The notes: generated by a model not told the origin, from the letters alone. Shown: positions 43,176 through 51,512, numbered from the stretch's first letter. The stretch: 52,200 bases of DNA from Paenibacillus sp. (GCA_023663345.1 JAMPHR010000003.1:301187-353386), one strand, 5' to 3'. Translations and numbers: made by a program.

Positions 43176-43406
43176 TCATGATACGGGTGGATGCTTTTCC
43201 TTATATTCCTCCCATACCAATGTCGCGAGATATTTGTCACTCCTGCATTGCAGATCAGCAACACCGTCCTCAATCAACGACGCTGTTTCGGACTTATAAT
43301 AAATGTCAGTGGCTTTTTTTAACGGGATTCCGAACAATTCGCACATGCTTAGTATTATACCTGCGCATTTGCTACCACGGAACACGAGCCGGCTCTCCTC
43401 TGTCAT
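43176..43406 (-). CDS. Small DUF3791-like protein, third gene of the DUF3990 operon
   Basis: This 76-residue protein has the pattern ELFGIPLKKATDIYYKSETASLIED. The same pattern is in the protein at 51513-51740 (GMELTEAISTFHNSETFSKLED), also paired with DUF3990. I take it as a DUF3791-like antitoxin candidate. The ATG at 43406 overlaps the DUF3990 stop by four bases (ATGA), which marks it as the start although the frame is open further upstream. The function is inferred from the repeated pairing. Confidence 0.7.
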   Translation of the reverse strand: MTEESRLVFRGSKCAGIILSMCELFGIPLKKATDIYYKSETASLIEDGVADLQCRSDKYLATLVWEEYKEKHPPVS

Positions 43407-43879
43407 AATCTTAAGCTTTCTATATGGACAAGACACCTGTCCAACATTTCCTGAGAACGGATACAATACTGGATATTAGGCTTCTCGTACTTTAACAACC
43501 CCAATGTTTCATTCTCGGAAAGTTCTCCGGCAAAATAGCGGTCAAGCGTCATGATCACCTTATCATCAGCAATGCCACCTATAATCAGGTCATATCCGGT
43601 ATCATCCTTTCCGGCACGGCATTTTGAGACGAAATCAAGCCATGCTTTGTCATAGGAATCAAACTTAAGGACTGACCATTCCGATAGATTTATGTCATCG
43701 AACTCATAAGTATTCAGCCAAGCGGGCTTATTTCTGCGCAGAAACCTCTGACCATATCTCACTGCCTGCTCATGAATGGAGGTGAGATAGAATCCTTTGC
43801 CAAAATCAAGATACGGACGAGAATGGTCTGTATCCGGGCGCTCAACAGGCAAATCGGACGAATGGTACAGCTTCATCAT
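43403..43879 (-). CDS. DUF3990 protein, predicted ADP-ribosyltransferase-fold toxin
   Basis: This 158-residue protein of the DUF3990 family is related to ADP-ribosyltransferase folds. The N-terminus KLYHSSD gives the first-strand His, and DFGKGFYLT near residues 26-34 gives the Tyr of an H-Y-type active site. The third catalytic residue is not obvious. The core phrase YDLIIGGIADDKVI is shared with the homologue at the right end of the window (YDIVIGPVADDTI). Both sides overlap small DUF3791-type genes by four bases. A toxin acting on protein or nucleic acid is likely, but unproven. Confidence 0.8.
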   Translation of the reverse strand: MMKLYHSSDLPVERPDTDHSRPYLDFGKGFYLTSIHEQAVRYGQRFLRRNKPAWLNTYEFDDINLSEWSVLKFDSYDKAWLDFVSKCRAGKDDTGYDLIIGGIADDKVIMTLDRYFAGELSENETLGLLKYEKPNIQYCIRSQEMLDRCLVHIESLRL

Positions 43880-44100
43880 TGCAATACTCCTTTCTCCCTC
43901 ATATAGCTTGTGATATCATCAATCAGGTAGCGGGAACTGAACGTATGGAGCACATCATAGGAAGGTATTATATAATCATAAAGAATACCTGACCTAACGA
44001 GCCGGTCATACACATCGCCCTGAGTCATATTAAGAACATGAGCGAGTTTGCTGATACAATAGGTCACAAACTCGAGTGTCTTTTTATCCATATACGACAT
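43876..44100 (-). CDS. DUF3791 protein, first gene of the DUF3990 operon
   Basis: This 74-residue helical protein matches DUF3791 (FVTYCISKLAHVLNM, GDVYDRLVRSGIL, then SYDVLHT). Proteins of this family sit upstream of DUF3990 in many gut bacteria and probably act as antitoxin. Its stop overlaps the DUF3990 ATG by four bases. The start is uncertain: ATG at 44100 is used here, while ATG at 44091 (MDKKTLEFV) is equally plausible. Confidence 0.75.
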   Translation of the reverse strand: MSYMDKKTLEFVTYCISKLAHVLNMTQGDVYDRLVRSGILYDYIIPSYDVLHTFSSRYLIDDITSYMREKGVLQ

Positions 44101-44111
44101 CAAATTAATAA

Positions 44112-44156
44112 AAAAATGAAGCGTAACAGATGCTGTACTGCATACGCTCCATTTTT
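44112..44156 (-). terminator. Terminator after guaA
   Basis: Arms 44112-44125 and 44143-44156 pair over 14 positions with one mismatch. The minus-strand T tract of seven T ends the guaA transcript before the DUF3791 gene. Confidence 0.7.
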
Positions 44157-44165
44157 ATATAACTA

Positions 44166-45689
44166 TTATTCCCACTCTATAGTTGCCGGGGGTTTTGAGG
44201 AGATGTCGTAGCATACGCGGTTGACGCCACGCACCTTGTTGATGATATCGTTGCTCACCTTGGCCATGAAGTCGTAGGGAAGATGTGCCCAGTCGGCAGT
44301 CATTGCGTCGGTCGATGTCACGGCACGGAGAGCGATCGCACGCTCATAGGTGCGCTCATCGCCCATCACGCCTACGCTCTGGACGGGGAGCAGGATAGCT
44401 CCGGCCTGCCAAACCTTGTCGTAAAGATCCCAGTCGCGGAGGCCCTGGATGAAGATATCGTCGGCATCCTGGAGGATACGCACCTTCTCGGGAGTGATGT
44501 CGCCGAGGATACGAACGGCCAGACCGGGTCCGGGGAAGGGATGACGCTTGATAAGGTGTTCGGGCATACCGAGTTGACGGCCTACGGAACGAACCTCGTC
44601 CTTGAAAAGCAGACGCAGAGGCTCGCAGAGCTTAAGGTTCATCTTCTCGGGGAGACCACCCACATTGTGGTGGCTCTTGATGGTGGTACCGGTGATGGAA
44701 AGAGACTCGATGCAGTCGGGGTAAATGGTACCCTGGGCAAGCCATTTCACATCCTTGATCTTGTGGGCTTCCTCATCAAACACGTCGATGAATCCCTTGC
44801 CGATGATCTTGCGCTTGCGCTCGGGCTCGGTGACGCCGGCGAGCTCGCTGAAGAATTTCTCGGAAGCGTCGACCCCGATCACGTTGAGGCCGAGGCACTC
44901 GTAATCGTGGAGCACGTTGCGGAACTCGTTCTTGCGCAACATGCCGTGGTCAACGAAAATGCAGGTGAGGTTCTTGCCGATGGCTCGGTTGAGGAGCACG
45001 GCAGCTACCGAAGAGTCCACACCGCCACTGAGACCAAGCACCACCTTGTCGTCGCCCAGCTGCTCGCGGAGCGACTTCACGGTCGACTCGATGAACGACT
45101 CGGCAGTCCAGTCGCGCTTGCCACCACAGATGCCTACCACGAAATTGTTGAGGATCTGGGTGCCACACTCGGAGTGGAACACCTCGGGGTGGAACTGTAC
45201 GCCCCATGTCTGCTCGCCCTCTACCTGATAAGCCGCGATGCGCACCTTGTCGGTCGATGCGATCACACGGAAATTGTCGGGTATCGAGGTGATGGTGTCG
45301 CCGTGGCTCATCCACACCTGAGCGCCTACAGGGATATCGCGCATCAGGGGATTCTCCTTGTCGATGCTCGAGAGATGGGCACGTCCGTACTCGCGTGAAG
45401 GGGCCGGCTCTACCGATCCGCCCGATGTGTAAGCGATGAACTGGGCACCGTAGCAGATGCCGAGCACAGGGAGGTGTCCGCGCAGACGCGACAGTTCGGT
45501 ACGGAACGCCTTCTCGTCATAGACCGAGAAGGGCGATCCCGACAGGATGACACCTATCACCGAGGGGTCGTCGTAGGGGAACTTGTTGTAGGGAACGATC
45601 TCGCAATACTCGCCAAGCTCGCGGATGCGCCGCCCTATGAGCTGGGTAGTCTGTGAGCCGAAGTCGAGGATAATGATTTTTTCCTGCAT
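44166..45689 (-). CDS. guaA: GMP synthase (glutamine-hydrolysing)
   Basis: GuaA converts XMP to GMP with glutamine and ATP in purine synthesis. The 507-residue protein is of normal length. The class I glutamine amidotransferase domain carries the Cys nucleophile in GICYGAQF (about residue 78) and His in [10 protein letters not shown]. The ATP pyrophosphatase domain has the P-loop [11 protein letters not shown] near residue 221. The C-terminal dimerisation domain ends KPPATIEWE, the family terminus. It is divergent from kdsC. Confidence 0.97.
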   Translation of the reverse strand: MQEKIIILDFGSQTTQLIGRRIRELGEYCEIVPYNKFPYDDPSVIGVILSGSPFSVYDEKAFRTELSRLRGHLPVLGICYGAQFIAYTSGGSVEPAPSREYGRAHLSSIDKENPLMRDIPVGAQVWMSHGDTITSIPDNFRVIASTDKVRIAAYQVEGEQTWGVQFHPEVFHSECGTQILNNFVVGICGGKRDWTAESFIESTVKSLREQLGDDKVVLGLSGGVDSSVAAVLLNRAIGKNLTCIFVDHGMLRKNEFRNVLHDYECLGLNVIGVDASEKFFSELAGVTEPERKRKIIGKGFIDVFDEEAHKIKDVKWLAQGTIYPDCIESLSITGTTIKSHHNVGGLPEKMNLKLCEPLRLLFKDEVRSVGRQLGMPEHLIKRHPFPGPGLAVRILGDITPEKVRILQDADDIFIQGLRDWDLYDKVWQAGAILLPVQSVGVMGDERTYERAIALRAVTSTDAMTADWAHLPYDFMAKVSNDIINKVRGVNRVCYDISSKPPATIEWE

Positions 45690-45722
45690 TTCTTAAAAAT
45701 TCTGAGAATTGATTGGTGAGTG

Positions 45723-45730
45723 CAAAGTTA
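45723..45730 (-). promoter_or_regulatory. -7 element of the guaA promoter
   Basis: Read on the minus strand this is TAACTTTG, matching TAnnTTTG. It lies 34 nt before the ATG at 45689. Confidence 0.5.
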
Positions 45731-45743
45731 GCAATAATTTTAG

Positions 45744-45751
45744 TAATTTTG
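45744..45751 (+). promoter_or_regulatory. -7 element of the kdsC promoter
   Basis: TAATTTTG lies 26 nt before the ATG at 45777, giving a leader of under 20 nt. It is divergent from the guaA element. Confidence 0.5.
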
Positions 45752-45776
45752 TATCCTAATTTGCGATAATATAGGT

Positions 45777-46256
45777 ATGAAGGATATAAAACTGTTTCTC
45801 ACCGATGTGGATGGCACTCTCACCGACGGCGGGATGTACTACACCTCCACGGGCGACACGATGAAGAAATTCAACACCCGCGACGGCATGGGGCTGCAGT
45901 TGCTCCAGCGCGCCGGGGTGAAGGTGGGGATAATCACGAGCGAGACCACTGACATTGTGACCCGCCGGGCCGAAAAACTGGGGCTCGACTACTTGGTGCA
46001 AGGAAAGCGCGACGGAGGCAAGCTCGCGGCCGCCACTGAGATATGCAACGAACTTGGGATCACTCTCGACCAGACGGCCTACATAGGTGACGATGTGAAC
46101 TGCGCCGAACTGTTGAGCAATGCCGGCACAGCCGCCTGTCCGGCCGACGCCATGCCTCAGGTGAAACGCATCCCGGGCATACGGGTGATGTCGCTGAAAG
46201 GTGGCGAGGGGTGCGTGAGAGAATTTATCAACCTGCTACTCGGCGAGGAGCTGTGA
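45777..46256 (+). CDS. kdsC: KDO 8-phosphate phosphatase KdsC (HAD family)
   Basis: KdsC removes phosphate from 3-deoxy-D-manno-octulosonate 8-phosphate on the way to lipopolysaccharide KDO. The 159-residue protein is the capless C0-type HAD. The motif I aspartates are in FLTDVDGTLTDG (residues 10 and 12), motif II is in GIITSE, a Lys is in QGKRDGGK and motif IV is in YIGDDVNCAEL. A related HAD of nonulosonate pathways is possible, but the context gives no such genes. The YhhQ gene follows 80 nt downstream after a short tandem repeat. Confidence 0.85.
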   Translation: MKDIKLFLTDVDGTLTDGGMYYTSTGDTMKKFNTRDGMGLQLLQRAGVKVGIITSETTDIVTRRAEKLGLDYLVQGKRDGGKLAAATEICNELGITLDQTAYIGDDVNCAELLSNAGTAACPADAMPQVKRIPGIRVMSLKGGEGCVREFINLLLGEEL

Positions 46257-46267
46257 GCGGGAGTGAT

Positions 46268-46325
46268 GAGTTTATAGGTTTATGAGTTTATAGGTTTACA
46301 AGTTTATAAGTTTAAGGGTTTAAAC
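46268..46325. repeat. Tandem octamer repeat between kdsC and yhhQ
   Basis: About seven head-to-tail copies of an 8-mer RRGTTTAW (for example GAGTTTAT, AGGTTTAT, AAGTTTAA) fill 46268-46325. Equivalently, the 16-mer GAGTTTATAGGTTTAT is repeated about three and a half times. It lies directly upstream of yhhQ and could vary in copy number by slippage. Confidence 0.85.
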
Positions 46326-46336
46326 GGATTGTTTTA

Positions 46337-47026
46337 ATGAAAGAAGCTAAGATATCAGTTACATTCCTGTTGCTTGCGGTGACGTTCTGCGTGTGCCTCA
46401 TAGTGAGCAACCTTATGGAGATAAAGACCGTGGATCTGGGACCGCTCACCATCACGGCGGGCGTGATAGTATTTCCCATCTCCTATATCCTCAACGACTG
46501 CATCGTGGAGGTGTACGGCTTTGCCAAAGCCCGCCTGGTGATATGGCTCGGGTTCGGCATGAACCTGCTCGTGTCGCTCCTGCTGCAATTGGGTATATGG
46601 CTCCCCGGAGCCGAATCATGGACCGGGCAGGAAGCCATGACCATGATATTCGGAGCCGTACCGAGGATCTTCGCGGCAAGCTTCATAGCATTCCTGTGCG
46701 GATCGATGGTAAATGCCTACGTGATGTCGCGCATGAAGCTCTCGGCCGGCGGTGACGGACGCGGATTCTCGCTCAGGGCCATAATCTCGTCGCTGTGGGG
46801 CGAGGGGGTCGACTCGGTGATATTCTTCCCTATAGCCTTCGGAGGCGTGCTGGCGTGGAACGAAATAGGGATGCTCATCGCCACACAGACAGTGCTCAAG
46901 ACTCTCTACGAAGTGCTGATCCTGCCGGTGACGATGCGTGTAGTGAAGGCCCTGAAAGAATATGAGGGAGCGGAGGAGACGACGGCTCCCAAGTCGTACA
47001 AATGGTGGAAGATCAACGAATTGTAA
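46337..47026 (+). CDS. yhhQ: Queuosine precursor transporter (YhhQ family)
   Basis: YhhQ proteins import queuosine precursors such as preQ0 for tRNA modification. The 229-residue inner-membrane protein has about six helices. Family motifs are LLLAVTFCVCLIVSNLMEIK near the N-terminus and PISYILNDCIVEVYGF near residue 47. SLWGEGVDSVIFFPIAF occurs in the second half. The YjjG-type gene begins 5 nt after its stop. Precursor specificity cannot be told. Confidence 0.9.
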   Translation: MKEAKISVTFLLLAVTFCVCLIVSNLMEIKTVDLGPLTITAGVIVFPISYILNDCIVEVYGFAKARLVIWLGFGMNLLVSLLLQLGIWLPGAESWTGQEAMTMIFGAVPRIFAASFIAFLCGSMVNAYVMSRMKLSAGGDGRGFSLRAIISSLWGEGVDSVIFFPIAFGGVLAWNEIGMLIATQTVLKTLYEVLILPVTMRVVKALKEYEGAEETTAPKSYKWWKINEL

Positions 47027-47031
47027 CCGAG

Positions 47032-47793
47032 ATGACCCACAACGAGAGATTACGCGACCTCTTCAGCCGGGCCACATGGGTGTGGCTCGACCTGGACGAT
47101 ACGCTGATAGATTTCAAGGCCAATTCGGCCGAGGCCCTCAGGCTCACCTACAGCCATTTCGATCTGCGAAGATATTTTCCCACCCTTGAGGAATGGACCG
47201 AAAGCTACATGAGGCACAACCATGCCCTGTGGGAACGCTACAACCGTGCAGAAATCACCCAGAAATACCTGAGGGTACACAGGTTTCTCGACCCCATAGC
47301 CGAGCGCACAGCCATGACCGAGGAGGAATTTGCCGGAATGGCCGCCGAAATGGACCGCAAGTATCTCGACTTTCTGGCCGCTCAGAAGAATCTCGTGGAC
47401 GGCGCGATGGAGCTGGTGGACACGCTGAGGGAGTATAATTATAAAATAGGTGTGCTGTCCAACGGTTTCAGCGATGTGCAACACCGCAAGATACGCACCG
47501 CCGGACTCGAGGGGAAGATAGACCTGACCGTGCTGAGCGACGACATAGGCGTGAACAAGCCCGACATCAGACTCTACCGCCATGCCATGGAGCTGGCCGG
47601 CGACACCGATCCCGGCCATCACCTGATGATAGGCGACAATCCGTCGACCGACATAGCCGGAGCCGTCGGGGCCGGATGGGAAGCCATACTGCTGGCTCCC
47701 GACGATAATGGAGCCGAGCGGGAGCGCGGATACCTCGTGACCGACTCGCTCAGGCCGCTCGCAAGGGCCGGAATTGCCGCCCGAAAAGCGTAA
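47032..47793 (+). CDS. YjjG-type HAD nucleotidase
   Basis: This is a HAD-superfamily phosphatase of 253 residues resembling YjjG, which hydrolyses non-canonical pyrimidine nucleotides. The motif I aspartates are Asp20 and Asp22 in WLDLDDTL. The helical cap spans about residues 30-110. Motif II is in VLSNGFSD, the Lys is in VNKPDIRLY and motif IV is in MIGDNPSTDI. The ATG at 47032 lies 5 nt after the yhhQ stop. An in-frame ATG at 47002 lies inside yhhQ and is less likely. The substrate is inferred. Confidence 0.85.
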   Translation: MTHNERLRDLFSRATWVWLDLDDTLIDFKANSAEALRLTYSHFDLRRYFPTLEEWTESYMRHNHALWERYNRAEITQKYLRVHRFLDPIAERTAMTEEEFAGMAAEMDRKYLDFLAAQKNLVDGAMELVDTLREYNYKIGVLSNGFSDVQHRKIRTAGLEGKIDLTVLSDDIGVNKPDIRLYRHAMELAGDTDPGHHLMIGDNPSTDIAGAVGAGWEAILLAPDDNGAERERGYLVTDSLRPLARAGIAARKA

Positions 47794-47837
47794 AGCGGTG
47801 AAAAAGTGAAATTTAAGAAAAATAAAACCGCTTAAGG

Positions 47838-47869
47838 TTTTGTCAATTCAAAAAAAGTTGCGATATTTG
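47838..47869 (+). promoter_or_regulatory. Promoter of the HU gene
   Basis: TTTTG (47838-47842), exactly 19 nt, then GATATTTG (47862-47869) gives ideal spacing with one mismatch in the -7 element. The leader is about 70 nt. Confidence 0.6.
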
Positions 47870-47946
47870 CACCTGCAAAACTCGAGACCCCCTCGAGGAA
47901 AAGCTATATTGAAGTGTATTAACTAATTATAAATTCACCTTTAGAA

Positions 47947-48231
47947 ATGACTAAAGCCGACATCGTAAACGAGATTTCCAAGTCCACCGGCATCGACAAG
48001 GCCAATGTACTTGAGACCATCGAGAAGTTCATGGAGACCGTAAAGGATTCACTCTCTCACGGCGAGAGCGTATATCTGCGCGGATTTGGCAGCTTCATCA
48101 CCAAAGTACGTTCGGAGAAGACAGCCCGCAACATCTCAAAGAACACCACCATCATCATCCCCGAGCACCGCATCCCCGCTTTCAAGCCCGCCAAGGTGTT
48201 CATGGAGGAGGTCAAGAACAACCTTGACTAA
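47947..48231 (+). CDS. HU family DNA-binding protein
   Basis: This is a histone-like nucleoid protein of 94 residues that bends DNA as a dimer. The N-terminal helices begin MTKADIVNEISKSTGID. The dimer/arm junction reads VYLRGFGSFITKVR near residue 46, and the beta arms hold the DNA-intercalating Pro in IPEHRIPAFKPAKVF. It is probably cotranscribed with the 29-residue mS38-like gene 53 nt downstream. Confidence 0.95.
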   Translation: MTKADIVNEISKSTGIDKANVLETIEKFMETVKDSLSHGESVYLRGFGSFITKVRSEKTARNISKNTTIIIPEHRIPAFKPAKVFMEEVKNNLD

Positions 48232-48284
48232 TAACCGAAAGAACAGAAATCCAAAATAAGTCTAATCATTAACTCATAGCAATC

Positions 48285-48374
48285 ATGCCAAGCGGAAAAA
48301 AACGTAAAGGCCACAAGATGGCTACCCACAAGCGCAAAAAGCGTCTTCGCAAGAACCGTCACAAGAAAAAGTAA
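48285..48374 (+). CDS. 29-residue AURKAIP1/COX24 (mS38-like) protein
   Basis: This tiny protein is almost entirely Lys, Arg and His. It begins MPSGKKRKGHKMATHKRKK and ends LRKNRHKKK. It matches the AURKAIP1/COX24 domain shared with the mitochondrial ribosomal protein mS38, and the same mini-gene sits after HU in other Bacteroidetes. It is most likely a ribosome-associated protein. Its place between HU and RNase G/E fits an RNA-linked role. Confidence 0.8.
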   Translation: MPSGKKRKGHKMATHKRKKRLRKNRHKKK

Positions 48375-48407
48375 TTGACGGCCCGACGCTTTAACAAGAA
48401 GCGTTGC

Positions 48408-48491
48408 GCAACGAACACGAAGAACAAACTCACAGCCGGGCTCGCTCACAGTGAAGGTTCCCGCGCCAAGGTTTGTTCTTTGCGTTGTTGC
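48408..48491 (+). ncRNA. Large structured leader upstream of the RNase G/E gene
   Basis: A long stem forms between 48408-48429 and 48471-48491, about 21 pairs with one bulge and one mismatch. The outer GCAAC/GTTGC and inner AAGAACAAAC/GTTTGTTCTT parts are perfect. The 41-nt apical region can form a second small stem (48430-48433 with 48451-48454). It lies 157 nt before the RNase G/E start in a GC-rich region without a gene. It may be an autoregulatory target of the nuclease or a separate small RNA. No known Rfam family is recognised. Confidence 0.4.
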
Positions 48492-48647
48492 TAACCTACT
48501 GAAATATGAGGCCGGCGGCATCTCCTCCACACTGTTGAGGGTGATCCATCCCCCCGGCCTGACCCGCTCCCCGCCTCGCGCCCCGCTCCTGCCGGGCCCA
48601 AGGCTCTCTTAAACAACCATCCTATAACAAGGAACATTCAAGGAATC

Positions 48648-50270
48648 ATGAAAAGTGAACTAATCGTCGACGTCCAGCCCACCGAGGTCTCAATAGCCTT
48701 GCTGGAGGATTCGCGCCTCGTGTCATTGCAGAAGGAGGCGCGAAACATTGCCTACGCGGTCGGCGACATCTACCTGGCTAAAGTGAAAAAGCTCATGCCG
48801 GGCCTGAACGCCGCCTTCGTCAACGTTGGCTACGAGAAGGACGCTTTTCTTCATTACCTGGATCTTGGTTCGCAATTCTCTACCTACTCGGCGTTTCTGA
48901 AGAACGTGCTGGTCGACCGCAAGACCGACGCATCGGTATCGAAAATGAAACGCCTCCCCGACATCGACAAGCACGGCACGATCCCCAATGTGCTCCAGCC
49001 CGGCCAGGAGCTGCTGGTGCAGATAGTGAAAGAGCCGATCTCATCGAAGGGCCCCCGCCTGACCACCGAAATCACCTTTACAGGCCGATATATGGTGCTG
49101 ATACCATTCGGCGACAAAATATCGGTTTCAACTAAAATCAAGACTACGGAGGAAAAACTGCGTCTGCGCCAGCTGATCGACAGTATCCGTCCCAAGAACT
49201 TCGGCATCATCATACGCACATCGGCCGAAGGAAAAAGCGTGAGGGATCTCCACCACGAGCTGCGCACACTGCTGCGCTGCTGGGAGGAAACCGTGGCCAA
49301 AGCCAGGACAGCTACCGCTCCGGCCCTCATATTTGAAGAGGAAAGCCGCATCGTGGGTATGCTGCGTGACGTGTTCAGCCCCACCTTCGAGAGCATCCAT
49401 GTCAACGACAAGGAGACATACCGCCAGATAGCCAAATACGTGGAACTGATCTCGCCCGAGAGCAAGGACATAGTGAAGCTATACGAGAGCGATGTCCCCA
49501 TCTTTGACCACTTCAATATCACACGGCAGATCAAGTCGTCATTTGGCAAGACGGTGTCGTTCAAATCGGGCGCCTACGTAATCATCGAGCACACCGAGGC
49601 TCTCCACGTAATCGACGTAAACTCGGGCAACCGCTCCAAGGCCGCTCCCGACCAGGAGAGCAATGCACTGGAGGTCAACCTCAGAGCCGCCGACGAGATC
49701 GCACGCCAGTTGCGTCTGCGCGACATGGGCGGCATCATCGTGGTCGACTTCATCGACATGAACAAGGCCGAGAACCGCCAGAAGCTCTACGAGCACATGC
49801 GCGAGGTCATGGCCAACGACCGTGCCCGCCACAACATCCTGCCTCTGAGCAAATTTGGTCTCATGCAGATCACCCGCCAGCGAGTGCGCCCGGCCCTTGA
49901 CATCATCACAAGCGAGGATTGCCCCTCATGCCACGGCAAGGGGGAAGTGCAGCCATCGCTCCTGTTCACCGACACTCTCCACGAGAAGCTCGATTATCTG
50001 GTGAACACACTCAAGGTCAAGGATTTCGTCCTGTATGTGCACCCCTATGTGGCCGCCTACCTAAAGAAAGGCTTCCCCTCGCTCTACCGCAAGTGGCAGT
50101 GGGAGTTCGGATTCAAATTCCGGGTTGTCCCCGACGAGTCCCTCGCATATCTGCAGTACCGCGTGATCGACCACGAGCGCAACGAGATAGACCTTAAAGA
50201 AGAAAAGGACATTGCCTCATCGGCGTCCAAATCTAAAGCCAGAACCAAGAACCGAAACAAGGAAGAATAG
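48648..50270 (+). CDS. rng: Ribonuclease G/E family endoribonuclease
   Basis: This single-strand-specific endoribonuclease of 540 residues processes rRNA and mRNA. An S1 domain (about residues 38-130) contains GDIYLAKVKKLMPGLNAAFVNVG. The catalytic DNase I-like domain has the metal aspartates in HVIDVNSG (near 325) and VVDFIDM (near 366). The Zn-link motif CPSCHGKG is near residue 425. The C-terminal tail is short, so it is the G-like form without the RNase E scaffold. A long structured leader precedes it and a strong terminator follows. Confidence 0.93.
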   Translation: MKSELIVDVQPTEVSIALLEDSRLVSLQKEARNIAYAVGDIYLAKVKKLMPGLNAAFVNVGYEKDAFLHYLDLGSQFSTYSAFLKNVLVDRKTDASVSKMKRLPDIDKHGTIPNVLQPGQELLVQIVKEPISSKGPRLTTEITFTGRYMVLIPFGDKISVSTKIKTTEEKLRLRQLIDSIRPKNFGIIIRTSAEGKSVRDLHHELRTLLRCWEETVAKARTATAPALIFEEESRIVGMLRDVFSPTFESIHVNDKETYRQIAKYVELISPESKDIVKLYESDVPIFDHFNITRQIKSSFGKTVSFKSGAYVIIEHTEALHVIDVNSGNRSKAAPDQESNALEVNLRAADEIARQLRLRDMGGIIVVDFIDMNKAENRQKLYEHMREVMANDRARHNILPLSKFGLMQITRQRVRPALDIITSEDCPSCHGKGEVQPSLLFTDTLHEKLDYLVNTLKVKDFVLYVHPYVAAYLKKGFPSLYRKWQWEFGFKFRVVPDESLAYLQYRVIDHERNEIDLKEEKDIASSASKSKARTKNRNKEE

Positions 50271-50322
50271 CGATTCTCCTGTCTCATAGACCCAACAAGT
50301 CTTTTAACCCCCAACCAAATAT

Positions 50323-50363
50323 AGTCTCCCGCCCCATCATCATCGGAGCGGGAGACTTTTTTT
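50323..50363 (+). terminator. Terminator after the RNase G/E gene
   Basis: AGTCTCCCGC (50323-50332) pairs with GCGGGAGACT (50348-50357), with extra CC/GG pairs inside, and is followed by a run of seven T. It is a textbook intrinsic terminator. Confidence 0.9.
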
Positions 50364-50446
50364 CGCAAGTTCCGGATCAACGCGGAAGAACTTTACATGG
50401 AGGCCCGACGTTGTAGAAATAACGACACTACAAACATAAATACATA

Positions 50447-51013
50447 ATGAAACAGGAAATAAGCGCCCGCACAATCATCGCCCCTCAGCCGGTGTTGATT
50501 GTGGCTACGTATGACGAGAACGGCGTGCCCGATGCCATGAACGTGGCTTGGGGCGGACAGAGCTGGAGCAACGAAGTGGCCCTGAACATATCGAGCAACC
50601 ACCAGACTACCGAGAACCTGCGCAAGCAGAAAGCATTCACCCTCAGCATCGGCACTGCCGAGACACTCAAGGAATCGGACTATTTCGGCATTGTAACCGG
50701 CAAGAAAGTCAGCAAGGTTGAGCACTTGGGCATTAAATACTCCCATGGAGCAAAGGTCAATGCCCCTATACTCGAGCCGTTCCCCCTGAACATGGAATGT
50801 GAAGTGGAATCCATCACCGACAACGGCGAAGACGGCGTGCGTGTATTGGCAAGGATAGTCAGGACAGTGGCCGACCAGTCAATACTCGATGCCGACGGCA
50901 AGGTCGACTATTCGCGCCTCAACCCCATAATGTATGACTCGGAAACCCTCTCCTATTACACCCTCGGCCAGCGCATAGGCCATGCTTTCCACGATGGCGC
51001 AGAGCTGAAATAG
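50447..51013 (+). CDS. Flavin reductase family protein
   Basis: This 188-residue protein of the FMN-binding split-barrel flavin reductase family probably binds FMN and reduces flavin or a small substrate with NAD(P)H in the cytosol. The start reads ISARTIIAPQPVLIVATYDE, and MNVAWGGQSWSNEVALNIS follows near residue 27, as in Bacteroidetes members. Its 3' end is part of an imperfect 35-bp tandem duplication that continues past the stop codon. Confidence 0.85.
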   Translation: MKQEISARTIIAPQPVLIVATYDENGVPDAMNVAWGGQSWSNEVALNISSNHQTTENLRKQKAFTLSIGTAETLKESDYFGIVTGKKVSKVEHLGIKYSHGAKVNAPILEPFPLNMECEVESITDNGEDGVRVLARIVRTVADQSILDADGKVDYSRLNPIMYDSETLSYYTLGQRIGHAFHDGAELK

Positions 51014-51044
51014 GCCATGCCTTCCTCTGTGGCATAGAACAGAA
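50975..51044 (+). repeat. Imperfect 35-bp tandem duplication at the end of the flavin reductase gene
   Basis: Units 50975-51009 and 51010-51044 match at 27 of 35 positions, both opening with ATAGGCCATGC. The stop codon falls at the start of the second unit. This looks like an old duplication that created a pseudo-coding 3' untranslated stretch. Confidence 0.65.
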
Positions 51045-51512
51045 ATAGGCATTACGAAATTCTTACCTGCAAATCTATCTGTCAAAACGTACCAATCAAG
51101 CGGGTGTCGCCGGTGCATCACCGACGACACCCGTCTTCATATCGTATCGGACTGATTGGCATTACAATATGTCAGTAAGTCCATGAAAATAAAAAACTAC
51201 CGAAGCAGAAAAACAATGTGGGCGCAAAATCCTACCGGTCAAACGGCAAAAGCCCCATTGATATATGAAATTATAAACCTCCAACAGCATCGTTATATTT
51301 GGATAGCAATAATAGTCTGATTTTCGACTGTTTCCGGCGTTAAAAATTGCTACAGACTGCCACCTCAGAGCAGAGGGCACTACTTAGGCTGGTACTTGGG
51401 TTGTACTTATATCCTACGCGCGTCCAACTTATATCCTCTACTTATCTTACATCCTTACATTCAACTCTTGTCTCCTGTATTGTTACCTTTTGATTTTGTA
51501 GAATAATACCGG
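51014..51512. other. Intergenic region at the right side of the window
   Basis: These 499 nt hold the second unit of the 35-bp duplication, a hairpin (51101-51133) and an AT-rich part with a twice-repeated ACTTATATCCT near 51405-51436. I find no convincing gene or promoter. Confidence 0.5.
51101..51133 (+). terminator. Hairpin after the flavin reductase gene
   Basis: CGGGTGTCG (51101-51109) pairs with CGACACCCG (51125-51133), with five more pairs inside a one-base mismatch and a 3-nt loop. Only a short T-containing tail follows. Confidence 0.55.

Noticed and set aside
44283-45398. Plus-strand reading frame opposite guaA
   Set aside because: It is antisense to GMP synthase. The Leu/Val/Gly-rich product is the usual mirror of a GC-biased gene.
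46268-46325. Possible CRISPR-like array
   Set aside because: The units are 8-16 bp with no spacers and no cas genes are present. It is a simple tandem repeat.
48375-48647. Assignment of the RNase G/E leader as 6S (Bacteroidales-1) RNA
   Set aside because: I cannot match the large central bubble or the expected length by eye, and no separate promoter and terminator enclose it.
51162-51380. Minus-strand 72-codon frame in the right intergenic region
   Set aside because: There is no promoter, no ribosome site and no family resemblance. The codon use is random-like.
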